From contig UCGV01000010.1 in NCBI GenBank assembly GCA_900471925.1, positions 325,257-389,256 of the forward strand: a DNA stretch of 64,000 nucleotides. The letters run 5' to 3'. The translations under genes were made by a program, and so were the position numbers. Below are positions 1 through 11,321 of this stretch, one piece after another (positions within the stretch are counted from its first letter, which is position 1; the number at the start of each line of letters is the position of its first letter). The notes below the pieces were generated by a model. That model was not told the DNA's origin. It saw only the letters and a list, made by a program, of their open reading frames with translations, and did no database searches. Source of the DNA: Hyphomicrobiales bacterium (GTDB lineage Bacteria > Pseudomonadota > Alphaproteobacteria > Rhizobiales > Rhizobiaceae).

Positions 1-374
1 ACCGCTCGATCGAACCCTGGCTGAAGACGGTTTCGCCGACGCCGGCTAAGGAATGGAAGCAGAGCCACGAAGATCGTCAGAAACTCGACGGCCTTTACGA
101 GTGCATTCTGTGCGCTTGCTGCTCGACTTCCTGTCCGAGCTACTGGTGGAACGGCGACCGCTACCTCGGCCCGGCCGTTCTGCTGCAGGCCTACCGCTGG
201 CTGATCGATAGCCGTGACGAAGCAACCGGCGAACGGCTCGACAATCTCGAGGATCCATTCCGCCTCTATCGTTGCCACACGATCATGAACTGCGCCCAGA
301 CCTGCCCGAAGGGTCTGAACCCGGCCAAGGCAATTGCCGAAATCAAGAAGATGATGGTCGAGCGCCGCGTGTAA
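1..374 (+). CDS. sdhB: Succinate dehydrogenase iron-sulfur subunit, C-terminal part
   Basis: This is the 3' end of a gene whose start lies outside the window; the reading frame begins at base 3 and stops with TAA at 372-374. The translation carries the two C-terminal cysteine clusters of SdhB, one reading [12 protein letters not shown] and one reading [14 protein letters not shown], which hold the [4Fe-4S] and [3Fe-4S] centres that pass electrons from the flavoprotein to ubiquinone in complex II. The end MMVERRV is typical of alphaproteobacterial SdhB. The rest of the sdh operon should lie immediately upstream. Succinate oxidation fits with the TCA genes that follow. No terminator with a T-run is visible directly after the stop. 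Confidence 0.95.
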   Translation, partial: RSIEPWLKTVSPTPAKEWKQSHEDRQKLDGLYECILCACCSTSCPSYWWNGDRYLGPAVLLQAYRWLIDSRDEATGERLDNLEDPFRLYRCHTIMNCAQTCPKGLNPAKAIAEIKKMMVERRV

Positions 375-769
375 GCGTCGCTACCTTCTTCGAAACTGAA
401 GACTTTGATTCAGGGGCGGTCGCCGAAAATCGCGACTTGCCTCGGTCAAGGGATCGTTAGGCCAGATCGGCGAAGGCATGTGGCCTCAGCGTATCCAGTC
501 CTTTCTGCCCGCTTCAACTGCGCATTTTGCGGACCTCGCCGAGCGTATCAAACTTGATCAGGAAGCGGACAGTCGGGCACATCACCTTGCTGACATATTT
601 TATCAGCAAGAAGTCCAGCGAACGATCGGTTGAATTGTGCCGGTTTCGCCATAGGTGTCACGAAGGCGTTTTGGGATTGTGCTGACTTGATTAACCAAAG
701 TGAAATACGGTAATCGAACCTACAATTGAAATATCTCTGCGGTTGAGGCGGACATTCGGGAGCTTGATG
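375..769. other. Intergenic region with one inverted repeat
   Basis: About 395 bases without a supportable gene separate sdhB from the Omp19-like lipoprotein. The stretch around 570-740 is more A+T-rich than its surroundings, and the lipoprotein promoter probably lies there. The only structure I can point to is the inverted repeat at 586-610, listed separately. Open frames crossing this region have no ribosome binding site and no recognisable protein features. Confidence 0.5.
586..610. repeat. Inverted repeat, 8-bp perfect arms
   Basis: CTTGCTGA at 586-593 and TCAGCAAG at 603-610 are perfect complements separated by an A+T-rich 9-base loop. No T-run follows on either strand, so it does not look like a standard terminator. 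It lies about 160 bases before the lipoprotein start and could be an operator. The regulator is not known to me. Confidence 0.4.
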
Positions 770-1279
770 ATGCAGTTGCGATATGTGGTGACGGGTCTAA
801 CGGCCGCTCTGGCCTTGGCGGGATGCCAACGCACCTCATATGACTATAACGCGAATGCCGCACCTCCGCCGCTGACCGCGCAGCCGGTTCCTTCGGTGCA
901 GGGCGGCCAGCTTCCACCTCCGAGCGGTCAGTTTCCCGCTGCCCCTGCTTCGACGGCGCCGGTGGCCGGTGTTCAGCCGGGTGGTGGCGCAGCACCTGCG
1001 ACTTCACTTGATGTCACCAAGGAATCGATGGTCGGTAGCTGGCGTGTCAACGGTACCTGCGACATGTTCCTGACGCTCACCAATCTCGGCAGCGGCTCGC
1101 GCGGCGGTACACGCGGTTGCGTCGGCGAGCTGACGGCGATGGGCTCCTGGGAAGTGTCCGGCAAACAGGTTCTGCTCAAGGACCGTAGCGGCAACCAGAT
1201 CGGTTCCGTCTACAAGGTGGCGGACAACAGCTTCAGCGGCCAGACCGCAACCGGGCAGTCGATCACCCTCAGCCGGTAA
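770..1279 (+). CDS. Omp19-like outer membrane lipoprotein (protease-inhibitor fold)
   Basis: The product is a 169-residue lipoprotein. A short hydrophobic signal ends in the lipobox LAGC, followed by a Pro/Ala/Gln-rich linker (about residues 25-85) and a C-terminal domain ending in GQSITLSR. The domain pattern, with its two cysteines and the ending (QT.tGQ..TLSR), matches from memory Brucella Omp19 and the AprI/Inh metalloprotease-inhibitor family. It is therefore expected at the outer membrane, possibly as a protease inhibitor. I chose the second of two adjacent ATG codons (767 and 770) because GGGAG at 758-762 is better spaced for 770. A TTG at 743 would destroy the signal peptide. It is transcribed toward zapE, with a GC hairpin between the two. 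Confidence 0.8.
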   Translation: MQLRYVVTGLTAALALAGCQRTSYDYNANAAPPPLTAQPVPSVQGGQLPPPSGQFPAAPASTAPVAGVQPGGGAAPATSLDVTKESMVGSWRVNGTCDMFLTLTNLGSGSRGGTRGCVGELTAMGSWEVSGKQVLLKDRSGNQIGSVYKVADNSFSGQTATGQSITLSR

Positions 1280-1285
1280 TATAAT

Positions 1286-1302
1286 CCGGCGGGTTCCGCC
1301 GG
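1286..1302 (+). terminator. GC hairpin after the lipoprotein gene, without a T-run
   Basis: CCGGCGG at 1286-1292 and CCGCCGG at 1296-1302 form a 7-bp perfect stem with a 3-base loop seven bases after the lipoprotein stop. No poly-T follows, so it may stabilise the mRNA 3' end or act as a partial attenuator before zapE rather than terminate cleanly. Confidence 0.35.
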
Positions 1303-1326
1303 TTACGCATAGGCGGAAAAGCCCTC

Positions 1327-2490
1327 ATGCAGCCAATGCCAGACTATTCGCTCAGTGTCACCGAGCAGCTTAAATCGCTGACTTCTTCGGGGACGCTGCA
1401 GGTCGATTCCGCCCAGATGGATGTGGCCAAATGCCTCGATCGGGTGCTTGCCGCTCTCAAGCAGAAACGGCCGGCCGCCAAGAGCAGTGCGCTCGGCTGG
1501 CTGTTTGCCTCCAAAAAGAAGGAGGAGGCCGGTATAAAGGGCCTCTATATTCACGGTAGCGTCGGGCGCGGCAAGACGATGCTGATGGATATGTTCTTCC
1601 AGATGGCGCCGTGCCGGAAGAAGCGTCGCGCGCATTTCCACGAATTCATGGCCGATGTGCACAATCGCATCGCCGCCCACCGGCAGAAGCTGAAGAATGG
1701 CGAGACCAAGCAGGCCGATCCGATGCCGCCGGTCGCCGCTGCGCTGTTCGAGGAAGCGGAGCTGCTCTGCTTCGATGAATTCACGGTCACCGACATTGCC
1801 GATGCGATGATCCTGTCGCGGCTGTTTTCCGAGCTTTTCCAGCGCGGTTGCGTGCTGGTCGCGACCTCGAATGTCGAGCCCGATAATCTCTACAGGGACG
1901 GCCTCAATCGCGCGCTTTTCCTGCCCTTCGTCGGTCTGCTCAAGAAGCATGTCGAGGTGGTTACGCTCGATTCGCAGACTGATTATCGGATGGAAAAGCT
2001 GAACAGTCAGCCGGTCTATCTCATCCCGCTCGACGAGCGCACCGATATGGCGATGGATGCGTCCTGGACCCAGGCCCTGCATGGCCGCAAGGCACAGTCG
2101 GCGGAGATCGCCATGAAGGGTCGCGCAATCCATGTGCCGCTCGCCATCGATCGGATGGCGCGCTTCTCCTTTTCGGATCTTTGCGACAAGCCGCTCGGTG
2201 CCGTCGATTTTCTGGCCGTTGCCGAGCGTTTCGACACCATCTTCGTCGATCACGTTCCGCTGCTCGGTCCGGAAAAGCGAAACCAGATCAAACGTTTCAT
2301 TATTTTAATAGATACGCTCTACGATCATGGCGTTCGCCTTTATGTTTCCGCCGCCGCCATGCCGGAGGAACTGCTTGTCGAGAGACGGGGTACTGAAGGT
2401 TTCGAATTTGACCGCACGGCATCGCGCCTTTTCGAGATGAGAAGTGCGGAATATCTTGCGGCGCATCATGAGCGCCGTGCCGCCGAGTAA
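1327..2490 (+). CDS. zapE: Cell division protein ZapE (AFG1-like ATPase)
   Basis: The 387-residue protein is a P-loop ATPase of the AFG1/ZapE family. The Walker A motif GSVGRGKT is at about residues 77-84, followed by MLMDMFF, which is characteristic of the family. The Walker B motif LLCFDEF is at about 146-152, followed by TVTDIADAMIL. The length is normal for the family. ZapE in gammaproteobacteria associates with the FtsZ ring late in constriction; mitochondrial AFG1 relatives act in membrane protein quality control, so the cell-division role here is by homology only. In rhizobia the gene commonly lies upstream of mdh, as here. The start is an ATG six bases after an AAAAGCC stretch with a weak ribosome binding site. 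Confidence 0.9.
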   Translation: MQPMPDYSLSVTEQLKSLTSSGTLQVDSAQMDVAKCLDRVLAALKQKRPAAKSSALGWLFASKKKEEAGIKGLYIHGSVGRGKTMLMDMFFQMAPCRKKRRAHFHEFMADVHNRIAAHRQKLKNGETKQADPMPPVAAALFEEAELLCFDEFTVTDIADAMILSRLFSELFQRGCVLVATSNVEPDNLYRDGLNRALFLPFVGLLKKHVEVVTLDSQTDYRMEKLNSQPVYLIPLDERTDMAMDASWTQALHGRKAQSAEIAMKGRAIHVPLAIDRMARFSFSDLCDKPLGAVDFLAVAERFDTIFVDHVPLLGPEKRNQIKRFIILIDTLYDHGVRLYVSAAAMPEELLVERRGTEGFEFDRTASRLFEMRSAEYLAAHHERRAAE

Positions 2491-2508
2491 CACTTTGGTG
2501 ACAATTGA

Positions 2509-2526
2509 TCTTACGTTTACGTAAGA
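2509..2526. promoter_or_regulatory. Palindrome with paired ACGT cores upstream of mdh
   Basis: TCTTACGT at 2509-2516 and ACGTAAGA at 2519-2526 form a perfect 8-bp inverted repeat with a 2-base centre, followed by ATTTT. It lies in the 174-base gap between zapE and mdh. Its TTACGTTTACGTAA core resembles, from memory, operators of MerR-type regulators of branched-chain and fatty acid catabolism (LiuR-like). It is likely an operator for the mdh-suc block, but the regulator is not in this window. With the downstream T residues it could also serve as a weak terminator for zapE. Confidence 0.45.
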
Positions 2527-2646
2527 ATTTTAATATCTAAACGATTGAAATTGCTACACCAAAAATAATGCATTGCCATTTTTTGGCTTTAGGTCTATGC
2601 GATTGCGGCATTGGGCGATGCCCGCGCGTCGCCCGACGGATTTTGA

Positions 2647-3627
<981 letters not shown>

Positions 3628-3663
3628 TCGGTGCGCTGACGTTATCGAAATAGGGATAAACCC

Positions 3664-4857
<1,194 letters not shown>

Positions 4858-4875
4858 TTTGAAGGATCTGAAAGA

Positions 4876-5778
4876 ATGTCTATTCTCGTCAACAAAGACA
4901 CCAAGATCCTCGTTCAGGGTCTGACCGGCAAGACCGGTACGTTCCACACCGAACAGGCGCTCGCCTATTACGGCACGCAGATGGTCGGCGGTATCCACCC
5001 GAAGAAGGGTGGCGAAACCTGGACCGGCTCGAAGGGCGAAAGCCTGCCGATCTTCGCAACCGTTGCCGAAGGCAAGGAAAAGACCGGCGCCGATGCGACC
5101 GTCATCTACGTTCCGCCGGCCGGTGCGGCCGATGCGATCATCGAGGCGATCGACGCCGAGATCCCGTTCATCACCTGCATCACCGAAGGCATCCCGGTTC
5201 TGGACATGGTTCGCGTCAAGGCTCGCCTCGACCGTTCCAAGTCGCGCCTGCTCGGACCGAACTGCCCGGGCATCATGACCCCGGAAGAATGCAAGATCGG
5301 CATCATGCCGGGCTCCATCTTCCGCAAGGGTTCTGTCGGTATCGTTTCCCGTTCGGGCACGCTGACGTACGAAGCCGTCTTCCAGACCTCCAACGAAGGT
5401 CTCGGCCAGACGACGGCTGTCGGCATCGGCGGCGACCCGGTCAAGGGCACCGAGTTCATCGACGTCTTGGAAATGTTCCTCGCCGACGAAGCCACGACCT
5501 CGATCATCATGATCGGCGAAATCGGCGGTTCGGCTGAAGAAGATGCGGCGCAGTTCCTCATCGACGAAGCCAAGAAGGGCCGCAAGAAGCCGATGGCCGG
5601 CTTCATCGCCGGACGTACGGCGCCGAAGGGCCGCACCATGGGTCATGCCGGTGCTGTGGTTTCCGGCGGCAAGGGCGATGCGGAATCGAAGATCGCGGCA
5701 ATGGAATCGGCAGGCATCAAGGTGTCTCCGTCTCCGGCTCGCCTCGGCAAGACGCTGGTTGAAGTCCTCAAGGGCTAA
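4876..5778 (+). CDS. sucD: Succinyl-CoA synthetase, alpha subunit
   Basis: The 300-residue subunit binds CoA and carries the phosphohistidine intermediate. Visible features are the N-terminal [18 protein letters not shown], the CoA-binding Rossmann domain, the nucleotide loop GPNCPG, and the active-site histidine in [10 protein letters not shown] at about residue 257. It follows sucC at 18 bases in the same operon. A hairpin lies in the 168-base gap before sucA. Confidence 0.97.
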   Translation: MSILVNKDTKILVQGLTGKTGTFHTEQALAYYGTQMVGGIHPKKGGETWTGSKGESLPIFATVAEGKEKTGADATVIYVPPAGAADAIIEAIDAEIPFITCITEGIPVLDMVRVKARLDRSKSRLLGPNCPGIMTPEECKIGIMPGSIFRKGSVGIVSRSGTLTYEAVFQTSNEGLGQTTAVGIGGDPVKGTEFIDVLEMFLADEATTSIIMIGEIGGSAEEDAAQFLIDEAKKGRKKPMAGFIAGRTAPKGRTMGHAGAVVSGGKGDAESKIAAMESAGIKVSPSPARLGKTLVEVLKG

Positions 5779-5792
5779 ACCAACTTATATAC

Positions 5793-5826
5793 CCGGGCGA
5801 AGGAGCGGCATCCGACCCTCGCCCGG
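5793..5826 (+). terminator. Hairpin between sucD and sucA
   Basis: CCGGGCGA at 5793-5800 and TCGCCCGG at 5819-5826 are perfect 8-bp complements with an 18-base loop, just after the sucD stop. There is no T-run, so full termination is unlikely. It may be an attenuator, processing site or mRNA-stability element that separates expression of sucCD from sucA. Confidence 0.4.
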
Positions 5827-5946
5827 CTCTCCATTCACTACAGACGGATGCGCCGCGGACAGGCGGCAATCGGAATGCGGCAGCCGGCGATGAAGCCGGC
5901 AAATTCATCTAAGTCAGGAGGCGGGCGGAAGCGTCCGCGTATCACC

Positions 5947-8931
5947 ATGGCACGGCAAGAAGCCAACGAGCAATTTCAGATCACCTCGTTTCTGGATGGC
6001 GCCAACGCTGCCTATATCGAGCAGCTCTACGCCCGTTATGAAGACGATCCCAACTCGGTAGACGACCAGTGGCGGTCCTTCTTCAAGGCGCTGGAAGAAG
6101 ATCCTGCTGATGTGAAGAAGGCGGCCAAGGGCGCTTCCTGGCGCAAGAAGAACTGGCCGCTGCAGGCAAGCGGCGATCTCGTTTCTGCGCTGGACGGCGA
6201 CTGGGGCATCGTCGAAAAGGTCATCGAGACCAAGGTCAAGGCGAAGGCGGAAGCCGCCGGTCAGCCGGCCAACGCCGCCGATGTGCTGCAGGCGACGCGC
6301 GACTCCGTTCGCGCCATCATGATGATCCGTGCCTATCGCATGCGCGGGCACCTGCATGCCAAGCTCGATCCGCTCGGCATTGCCGCTCCGGTCGAAGACT
6401 ATCACGAGCTTTCGCCTGAAAATTACGGCTTCACGGCTGCCGATTACGATCGCAAGATCTTCATCGACAACGTGCTCGGCCTCGAATACGCGACCATCCG
6501 CGAGATGATCGAGATCCTCGAGCGCACCTATTGCTCGACGCTCGGCGTCGAATTCATGCACATCTCCAATCCGGAGGAAAAGGCATGGATCCAGGAACGC
6601 ATCGAAGGCCCGGACAAGGGTGTTGCCTTCTCGGCCGAGGGCAAGAAGGCGATTCTCGCCAAGCTCGTCGAAGCCGAAGGCTACGAACAGTTCCTCGACG
6701 TCAAGTTCAAGGGCACCAAGCGCTTCGGCCTCGACGGTGGCGAATCGCTGATCCCGGCGCTCGAACAGATCCTGAAGCGCGGTGGTCATCTTGGCCTGCG
6801 GGAAGCCGTGTTCGGCATGGCCCATCGCGGCCGTCTGAACGTGCTGTCCCAGGTCATGGGCAAGCCGCACCGCGCCATCTTCCACGAGTTCAAGGGCGGC
6901 TCCTACGCGCCTGACGAAGTCGAAGGCTCCGGCGACGTGAAGTACCATCTCGGCGCTTCCTCCGACCGCGAGTTCGACGGCAACAAGGTGCACGTCTCGC
7001 TGACCGCGAACCCGTCGCATCTCGAAATCGTCGATCCTGTCGTCATGGGCAAGGTCCGCGCCAAGCAGGATATGAGCGCCACCGTCTGGGACGGCGACAT
7101 CATTCCGCTCTCGGAGCGCGCCAAGGTTCTGCCGCTCCTGATCCACGGCGACGCGGCCTTTGCTGGCCAGGGCGTCATTGCCGAAATCCTCGGTCTCTCC
7201 GGTCTGCGCGGCCATCGCGTTGCCGGCACGATGCACGTCATCATCAACAACCAGATCGGCTTCACCACGAACCCGGCCTTCTCGCGCTCGTCGCCCTATC
7301 CGTCCGACGTCGCCAAGATGATCGAAGCGCCGATCCTGCACGTCAATGGTGACGATCCGGAAGCTGTCGTCTATGCGGCCAAGGTTGCGACCGAATTCCG
7401 CATGAAGTTCCACAAGCCTGTCGTGCTCGACATGTTCTGCTATCGCCGCTACGGCCACAACGAAGGCGATGAACCGTCCTTCACGCAGCCGAAGATGTAC
7501 AAGGTCATCCGTGGCCACAAGACGGTGCTGCAGCTCTATGCGGATCGTCTCGTTCGCGAAGGCCTGCTGACCGACGGCGAAGTCGAAAAGATGAAGGCCG
7601 ATTGGCGCGCCCATCTCGAGCAGGAATTCGAAGCCGGCCAGCACTACAAGCCGAACAAGGCCGACTGGCTGGACGGCGAATGGTCCGGTCTGCGCACCGC
7701 CGACAATGCCGACGAACAGCGTCGCGGCAAGACTGCCGTGCCGATGAAGACGCTCAAGGATATCGGCCGCAAACTGTCGGAGATTCCTGGTGGATTCAAC
7801 GCGCACCGCACGATCCAACGCTTCATGGAAAACCGCGCCAACATGGTCCAGAGCGGCGAAGGCCTCGACTGGGCAATGGCGGAAGCGCTTGCTTTCGGTT
7901 CGCTCGTCGTCGAAGGCCACAAGATCCGCCTCTCCGGTCAGGATTGCGAACGCGGCACCTTCTCACAGCGCCATTCGGTTCTCTACGATCAGGAAACCGA
8001 AGAGCGCTACATCCCGCTCGCGAACCTCTCGCCGACGCAGGCCCGTTACGAAGTCATCAACTCGATGCTTTCGGAAGAAGCCGTTCTCGGTTTCGAATAC
8101 GGTTACTCGCTCGCTCGTCCGAATGCACTGACGCTCTGGGAAGCCCAGTTCGGCGACTTCGCAAACGGTGCGCAGGTCGTGTTCGACCAGTTCATATCCT
8201 CGGGCGAACGCAAGTGGCTGCGCATGTCGGGCCTCGTCTGCCTGCTGCCGCATGGCTATGAAGGTCAGGGTCCGGAACACTCATCGGCTCGTCTGGAGCG
8301 TTATCTCCAGCTCTGCGCCGAAGACAACATGCAGGTTGCCAACGTCACGACGCCGGCGAACTACTTCCACATCCTGCGCCGCCAGCTGAAGCGTGACTTC
8401 CGCAAGCCGCTGATCCTGATGACGCCGAAGTCGCTGCTGCGCCACAAGCGCGCTGTTTCGACGCTTGCCGAAATGGCCGGTGAATCCTCCTTCCACCGTC
8501 TCCTGTGGGACGATGCGGAGGTCATCAAGGACGGCCCGATCAAGCTGCAGAAAGATGCCAAGATCCGTCGCGTCGTCATCTGCACCGGCAAGGTCTATTA
8601 CGACCTGCTGGAAGAGCGTGAAAAGCGCGGCATCGACGACATTTATCTGCTGCGCATCGAACAGCTCTATCCGTTCCCGGCCAAGGCGCTCATCAACGAG
8701 CTGTCCCGCTTCCGGAACGCTGAGATGGTCTGGTGCCAGGAAGAGCCGAAGAACATGGGCGCCTGGTCGTTCATTGACCCGTATCTGGAATGGGTTCTCG
8801 CCCATATCGATGCGAAGTATCAGCGCGTTCGCTACACCGGTCGCCCGGCCGCTGCTTCGCCGGCGACGGGCCTGATGTCCAAGCATCTGTCGCAGCTCGC
8901 CGCGTTCCTCGAGGATGCGCTGGGCGGCTAA
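5947..8931 (+). CDS. sucA: 2-oxoglutarate dehydrogenase E1 component
   Basis: The 994-residue thiamine-diphosphate enzyme decarboxylates 2-oxoglutarate and passes the succinyl group to the lipoyl arm of SucB. The N-terminus MARQEANEQFQITSFLDGAN and length match rhizobial SucA. The N-terminal E1 segment includes FFKALEEDP. The TPP-binding region lies around GDAAFAGQGV and NNQIGFTTNP, and the C-terminal transketolase-like domain includes ALTLWEAQFGDF. An AGGAGG at 5916-5921 is 25 bases from the chosen ATG, unusually far. An in-frame ATG at 5890 lies before it, so the start rests on family length rather than on the ribosome binding site. It requires TPP, to which the riboswitch operon near 31.2 kb is relevant. 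Confidence 0.95.
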   Translation: MARQEANEQFQITSFLDGANAAYIEQLYARYEDDPNSVDDQWRSFFKALEEDPADVKKAAKGASWRKKNWPLQASGDLVSALDGDWGIVEKVIETKVKAKAEAAGQPANAADVLQATRDSVRAIMMIRAYRMRGHLHAKLDPLGIAAPVEDYHELSPENYGFTAADYDRKIFIDNVLGLEYATIREMIEILERTYCSTLGVEFMHISNPEEKAWIQERIEGPDKGVAFSAEGKKAILAKLVEAEGYEQFLDVKFKGTKRFGLDGGESLIPALEQILKRGGHLGLREAVFGMAHRGRLNVLSQVMGKPHRAIFHEFKGGSYAPDEVEGSGDVKYHLGASSDREFDGNKVHVSLTANPSHLEIVDPVVMGKVRAKQDMSATVWDGDIIPLSERAKVLPLLIHGDAAFAGQGVIAEILGLSGLRGHRVAGTMHVIINNQIGFTTNPAFSRSSPYPSDVAKMIEAPILHVNGDDPEAVVYAAKVATEFRMKFHKPVVLDMFCYRRYGHNEGDEPSFTQPKMYKVIRGHKTVLQLYADRLVREGLLTDGEVEKMKADWRAHLEQEFEAGQHYKPNKADWLDGEWSGLRTADNADEQRRGKTAVPMKTLKDIGRKLSEIPGGFNAHRTIQRFMENRANMVQSGEGLDWAMAEALAFGSLVVEGHKIRLSGQDCERGTFSQRHSVLYDQETEERYIPLANLSPTQARYEVINSMLSEEAVLGFEYGYSLARPNALTLWEAQFGDFANGAQVVFDQFISSGERKWLRMSGLVCLLPHGYEGQGPEHSSARLERYLQLCAEDNMQVANVTTPANYFHILRRQLKRDFRKPLILMTPKSLLRHKRAVSTLAEMAGESSFHRLLWDDAEVIKDGPIKLQKDAKIRRVVICTGKVYYDLLEEREKRGIDDIYLLRIEQLYPFPAKALINELSRFRNAEMVWCQEEPKNMGAWSFIDPYLEWVLAHIDAKYQRVRYTGRPAAASPATGLMSKHLSQLAAFLEDALGG

Positions 8932-8948
8932 CAAAAAGGGGGAGCGCG

Positions 8949-9266
8949 ATGGCATATTTCTTTATGAGACTTATGCCGCCGCGCTCCACATTCCCGCATG
9001 ACGGGACCGGGGAGGAAATGGCGGCGATGAAACGCCATGCCGAATATTGGCACCAGAACGCTCTTGCAGGATCGGCGATCGCCGTCGGTCCCGTCTTCGA
9101 GGGGGAGGGGGCTTTCGGCATCGCGGTCGTCGAGGTTGCAGACAAGGCAGCAGCGCAGGCGCTTGCCGATGCGGACCCGATCGTCACTTCCGGCTTCGGT
9201 TTCCGTTTCGATGTCTTGCCAATGCCTTCCGTCATTCTCCGGCGTCAAGCCGGGACCGCCATCTAA
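8949..9266 (+). CDS. YciI-like protein between sucA and sucB
   Basis: The 105-residue protein has the ferredoxin-like YciI/YCII-related pattern, with a conserved-looking His in MKRHAEYW, a GPV turn, and the late motif ALADADPIV that is common in this family. Some YciI proteins are small dehydratase or dehalogenase-like enzymes; the role of this one is unknown. The ATG is preceded by GGGGGAG with good spacing. It starts 18 bases after sucA and ends 31 bases before sucB, so it should be co-transcribed with the dehydrogenase genes. Whether it acts on a side product of the complex is pure inference. Confidence 0.8.
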   Translation: MAYFFMRLMPPRSTFPHDGTGEEMAAMKRHAEYWHQNALAGSAIAVGPVFEGEGAFGIAVVEVADKAAAQALADADPIVTSGFGFRFDVLPMPSVILRRQAGTAI

Positions 9267-9297
9267 CACGATAACAAGCACAATCAGGATTTGAACA

Positions 9298-10551
9298 ATG
9301 GCCACAGAAATCCGCGTTCCAACTCTCGGTGAATCCGTCAGCGAGGCAACCGTCGGTACCTGGTTCAAGAAGGTCGGCGATGCCGTAAAGGCCGACGAGC
9401 CGATTCTCGAGCTTGAAACCGACAAGGTGACCATCGAAGTTCCGGCGCCGACCTCCGGCACGCTCTCGGAAATCGTTGCTCAGGCTGGCGAGACCGTTGG
9501 CCTCGGTGCGCTGCTCGGCCAGATCGCCGCAGGCGCTGCCGCAGCGGCTGCACCTGCAGCCGCAGCCCCGGCTGCTGCACCTGCCGCTCCGGCTCCGACG
9601 CCCGCGGCCCCGGTTGCCGCCGCTGCTGCTCCGGCTGCATCCGTATCGTCCATGCCGCCGGCTCCGGCCGCTGCAAAGATGCTCGCAGAAAACAATATCT
9701 CGGCCGAACAGGTCGATGGCAGCGGCAAGCGCGGCCAGGTTCTGAAGGGTGACGTCATCGCCGCTGTCGCCAAGGCTGCAGCCGCTCCGGCCGCTGCCGC
9801 TGTTCCGGCCGCACCTGTCGCAGCGCGCGGCCCGTCGACGGTCGAAGATGCCGCCCGCGAAGAGCGTGTAAAGATGACGCGCCTGCGCCAGACGATCGCC
9901 AAGCGCCTCAAGGATGCGCAGAATACGGCAGCCATGCTGACCACCTATAACGAGGTGGACATGAAGGCCGTCATGGACCTGCGCAACAAGTACAAGGATG
10001 TCTTCGAGAAGAAGCATGGCGTGAAGCTCGGCTTCATGGGCTTCTTCACCAAGGCCGTTACGCACGCTCTGAAGGAACTGCCGGCCGTCAACGCTGAAAT
10101 CGACGGCACCGACATTATCTACAAGAACTACTGCCACGTCGGCATGGCCGTAGGCACCGACAAGGGCCTCGTCGTTCCGGTCATCCGTGACGCCGATCAG
10201 ATGTCGATTGCCGAAATCGAGAAGGAACTCGGTCGGCTTGCCAAGGCGGCTCGCGACGGTTCGCTCTCCATGGCCGACATGCAGGGCGGCACCTTCACCA
10301 TCACCAATGGCGGTGTCTACGGCTCGCTGATGTCTTCGCCGATCCTCAACGCACCGCAGTCCGGCATTCTTGGCATGCACAAGATCCAGGAGCGTCCGGT
10401 CGCCATCGGCGGTCAGGTCGTCATCCGTCCGATGATGTATCTGGCGCTTTCCTACGATCACCGCATCGTCGACGGCAAGGAAGCCGTGACCTTCCTCGTG
10501 CGCGTCAAGGAAAGCCTGGAAGATCCGGAACGTCTGGTTCTGGACCTCTAA
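9298..10551 (+). CDS. sucB: 2-oxoglutarate dehydrogenase E2 (dihydrolipoyl succinyltransferase)
   Basis: The 417-residue core subunit transfers succinyl from its lipoyl arm to CoA. The lipoyl domain (about 1-78) has the modified lysine K43 in [10 protein letters not shown] long Ala/Pro linker follows (about 80-120), then a peripheral-subunit-binding domain around [15 protein letters not shown], and the catalytic domain with the C-terminal active site [11 protein letters not shown]. The length is typical for a single-lipoyl E2. It is one operon with sucA and lpdA, interrupted by small genes on both sides. Confidence 0.97.
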   Translation: MATEIRVPTLGESVSEATVGTWFKKVGDAVKADEPILELETDKVTIEVPAPTSGTLSEIVAQAGETVGLGALLGQIAAGAAAAAAPAAAAPAAAPAAPAPTPAAPVAAAAAPAASVSSMPPAPAAAKMLAENNISAEQVDGSGKRGQVLKGDVIAAVAKAAAAPAAAAVPAAPVAARGPSTVEDAAREERVKMTRLRQTIAKRLKDAQNTAAMLTTYNEVDMKAVMDLRNKYKDVFEKKHGVKLGFMGFFTKAVTHALKELPAVNAEIDGTDIIYKNYCHVGMAVGTDKGLVVPVIRDADQMSIAEIEKELGRLAKAARDGSLSMADMQGGTFTITNGGVYGSLMSSPILNAPQSGILGMHKIQERPVAIGGQVVIRPMMYLALSYDHRIVDGKEAVTFLVRVKESLEDPERLVLDL

Positions 10552-10566
10552 GCGGAGCGATCTGCC

Positions 10567-11304
10567 ATGCGAGACCGGATCATGCGAGCGGCAGGCGCAG
10601 TGCTCTGCGCCACAGTTGCCTTCATGCCGGTCTCGGCCCTCGCCTTTGATGTGAACAAGGCGAGCAGCAATTTCGACCTCGTGTCGCTTAGCGATGCGGA
10701 GCTTTCCGCACGCTCTATCAAGACTGTCGATATGGGCAATGTCGAGATTACTTCCGGCCATGTCGTTGCCGCAGATCCGCTGGCGCAACCGGACCGGCCG
10801 GCATTCGAAAAAACGGTTCCAGCTGGCGACTATCCGGTGCGGCTCTATCAAGCATTCGGCCGGGTTGCGGCTGCCAGCATGCGCTTCGGCGAGGGCAAGC
10901 CCGATCATTGGGAGCTTGCGACCATTCCCGGTCAGGATGTCGCGACGCTCAAGGATGATGAGATCTTCGGCTATCCCGTCGATGCCGGCCTCGGCAGCTA
11001 CATGGACGCCGATACGCTCGATCTGATCGGGGAGCGCGAGCAGCAAGAGCAGACCGAGAAGCCTGATTCCGACGTGAATTATTACGACGTGCTCGCTCCG
11101 GAGCTCGATGCCAACAAGGGCATTTATGCCCTGCATCGGCCGGTTTCTGGCAAGAAGGGCAATGTAGCGATCTTCTGGAGCGGCGGAGGCGACGGCGTTT
11201 ATCCGGTGTTCTGGGGTATGGACAAGGACGAGCACCCGCTGGTGCTGCTGACGGATTTCCAGGTCATCGAAAACGCCGACGGGCACAGAAAGCCGAGCTT
11301 GTGA
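10567..11304 (+). CDS. Secreted DUF4241-like protein
   Basis: The 245-residue protein begins with a signal peptide (about residues 1-26, ending VSALA). The mature part resembles DUF4241, with the pieces SGHVVAADPL, VPAGDYPVRLY and a C-terminal FWGMDKDEHPLVLLTDF. No catalytic role is established for that family to my knowledge. It begins 16 bases after sucB and its TGA touches the next gene, so it is part of the sucB-lpdA transcription unit. The family assignment is by pattern only. Confidence 0.7.
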   Translation: MRDRIMRAAGAVLCATVAFMPVSALAFDVNKASSNFDLVSLSDAELSARSIKTVDMGNVEITSGHVVAADPLAQPDRPAFEKTVPAGDYPVRLYQAFGRVAAASMRFGEGKPDHWELATIPGQDVATLKDDEIFGYPVDAGLGSYMDADTLDLIGEREQQEQTEKPDSDVNYYDVLAPELDANKGIYALHRPVSGKKGNVAIFWSGGGDGVYPVFWGMDKDEHPLVLLTDFQVIENADGHRKPSL

Positions 11305-11321
11305 TGCGTGGAGCGGAGCAT

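Noticed and set aside
1303..2253. Long minus-strand open frame opposite zapE
   Set aside because: It mirrors the codon structure of zapE, has no ribosome binding site and shows no recognisable domain. Similar long antisense frames lie opposite sucC, sucA, sucB, lpdA, atpA, atpD and fdsA and are high-GC artefacts.
5914..7920. 668-codon antisense frame opposite sucA
   Set aside because: Its composition is that of an antisense of a high-GC gene, and sucA itself is unambiguous on the plus strand.
9540..9660. Ala/Pro low-complexity stretch in sucB as a possible repeat expansion
   Set aside because: A flexible Ala/Pro linker between the lipoyl and subunit-binding domains is normal in E2 proteins.
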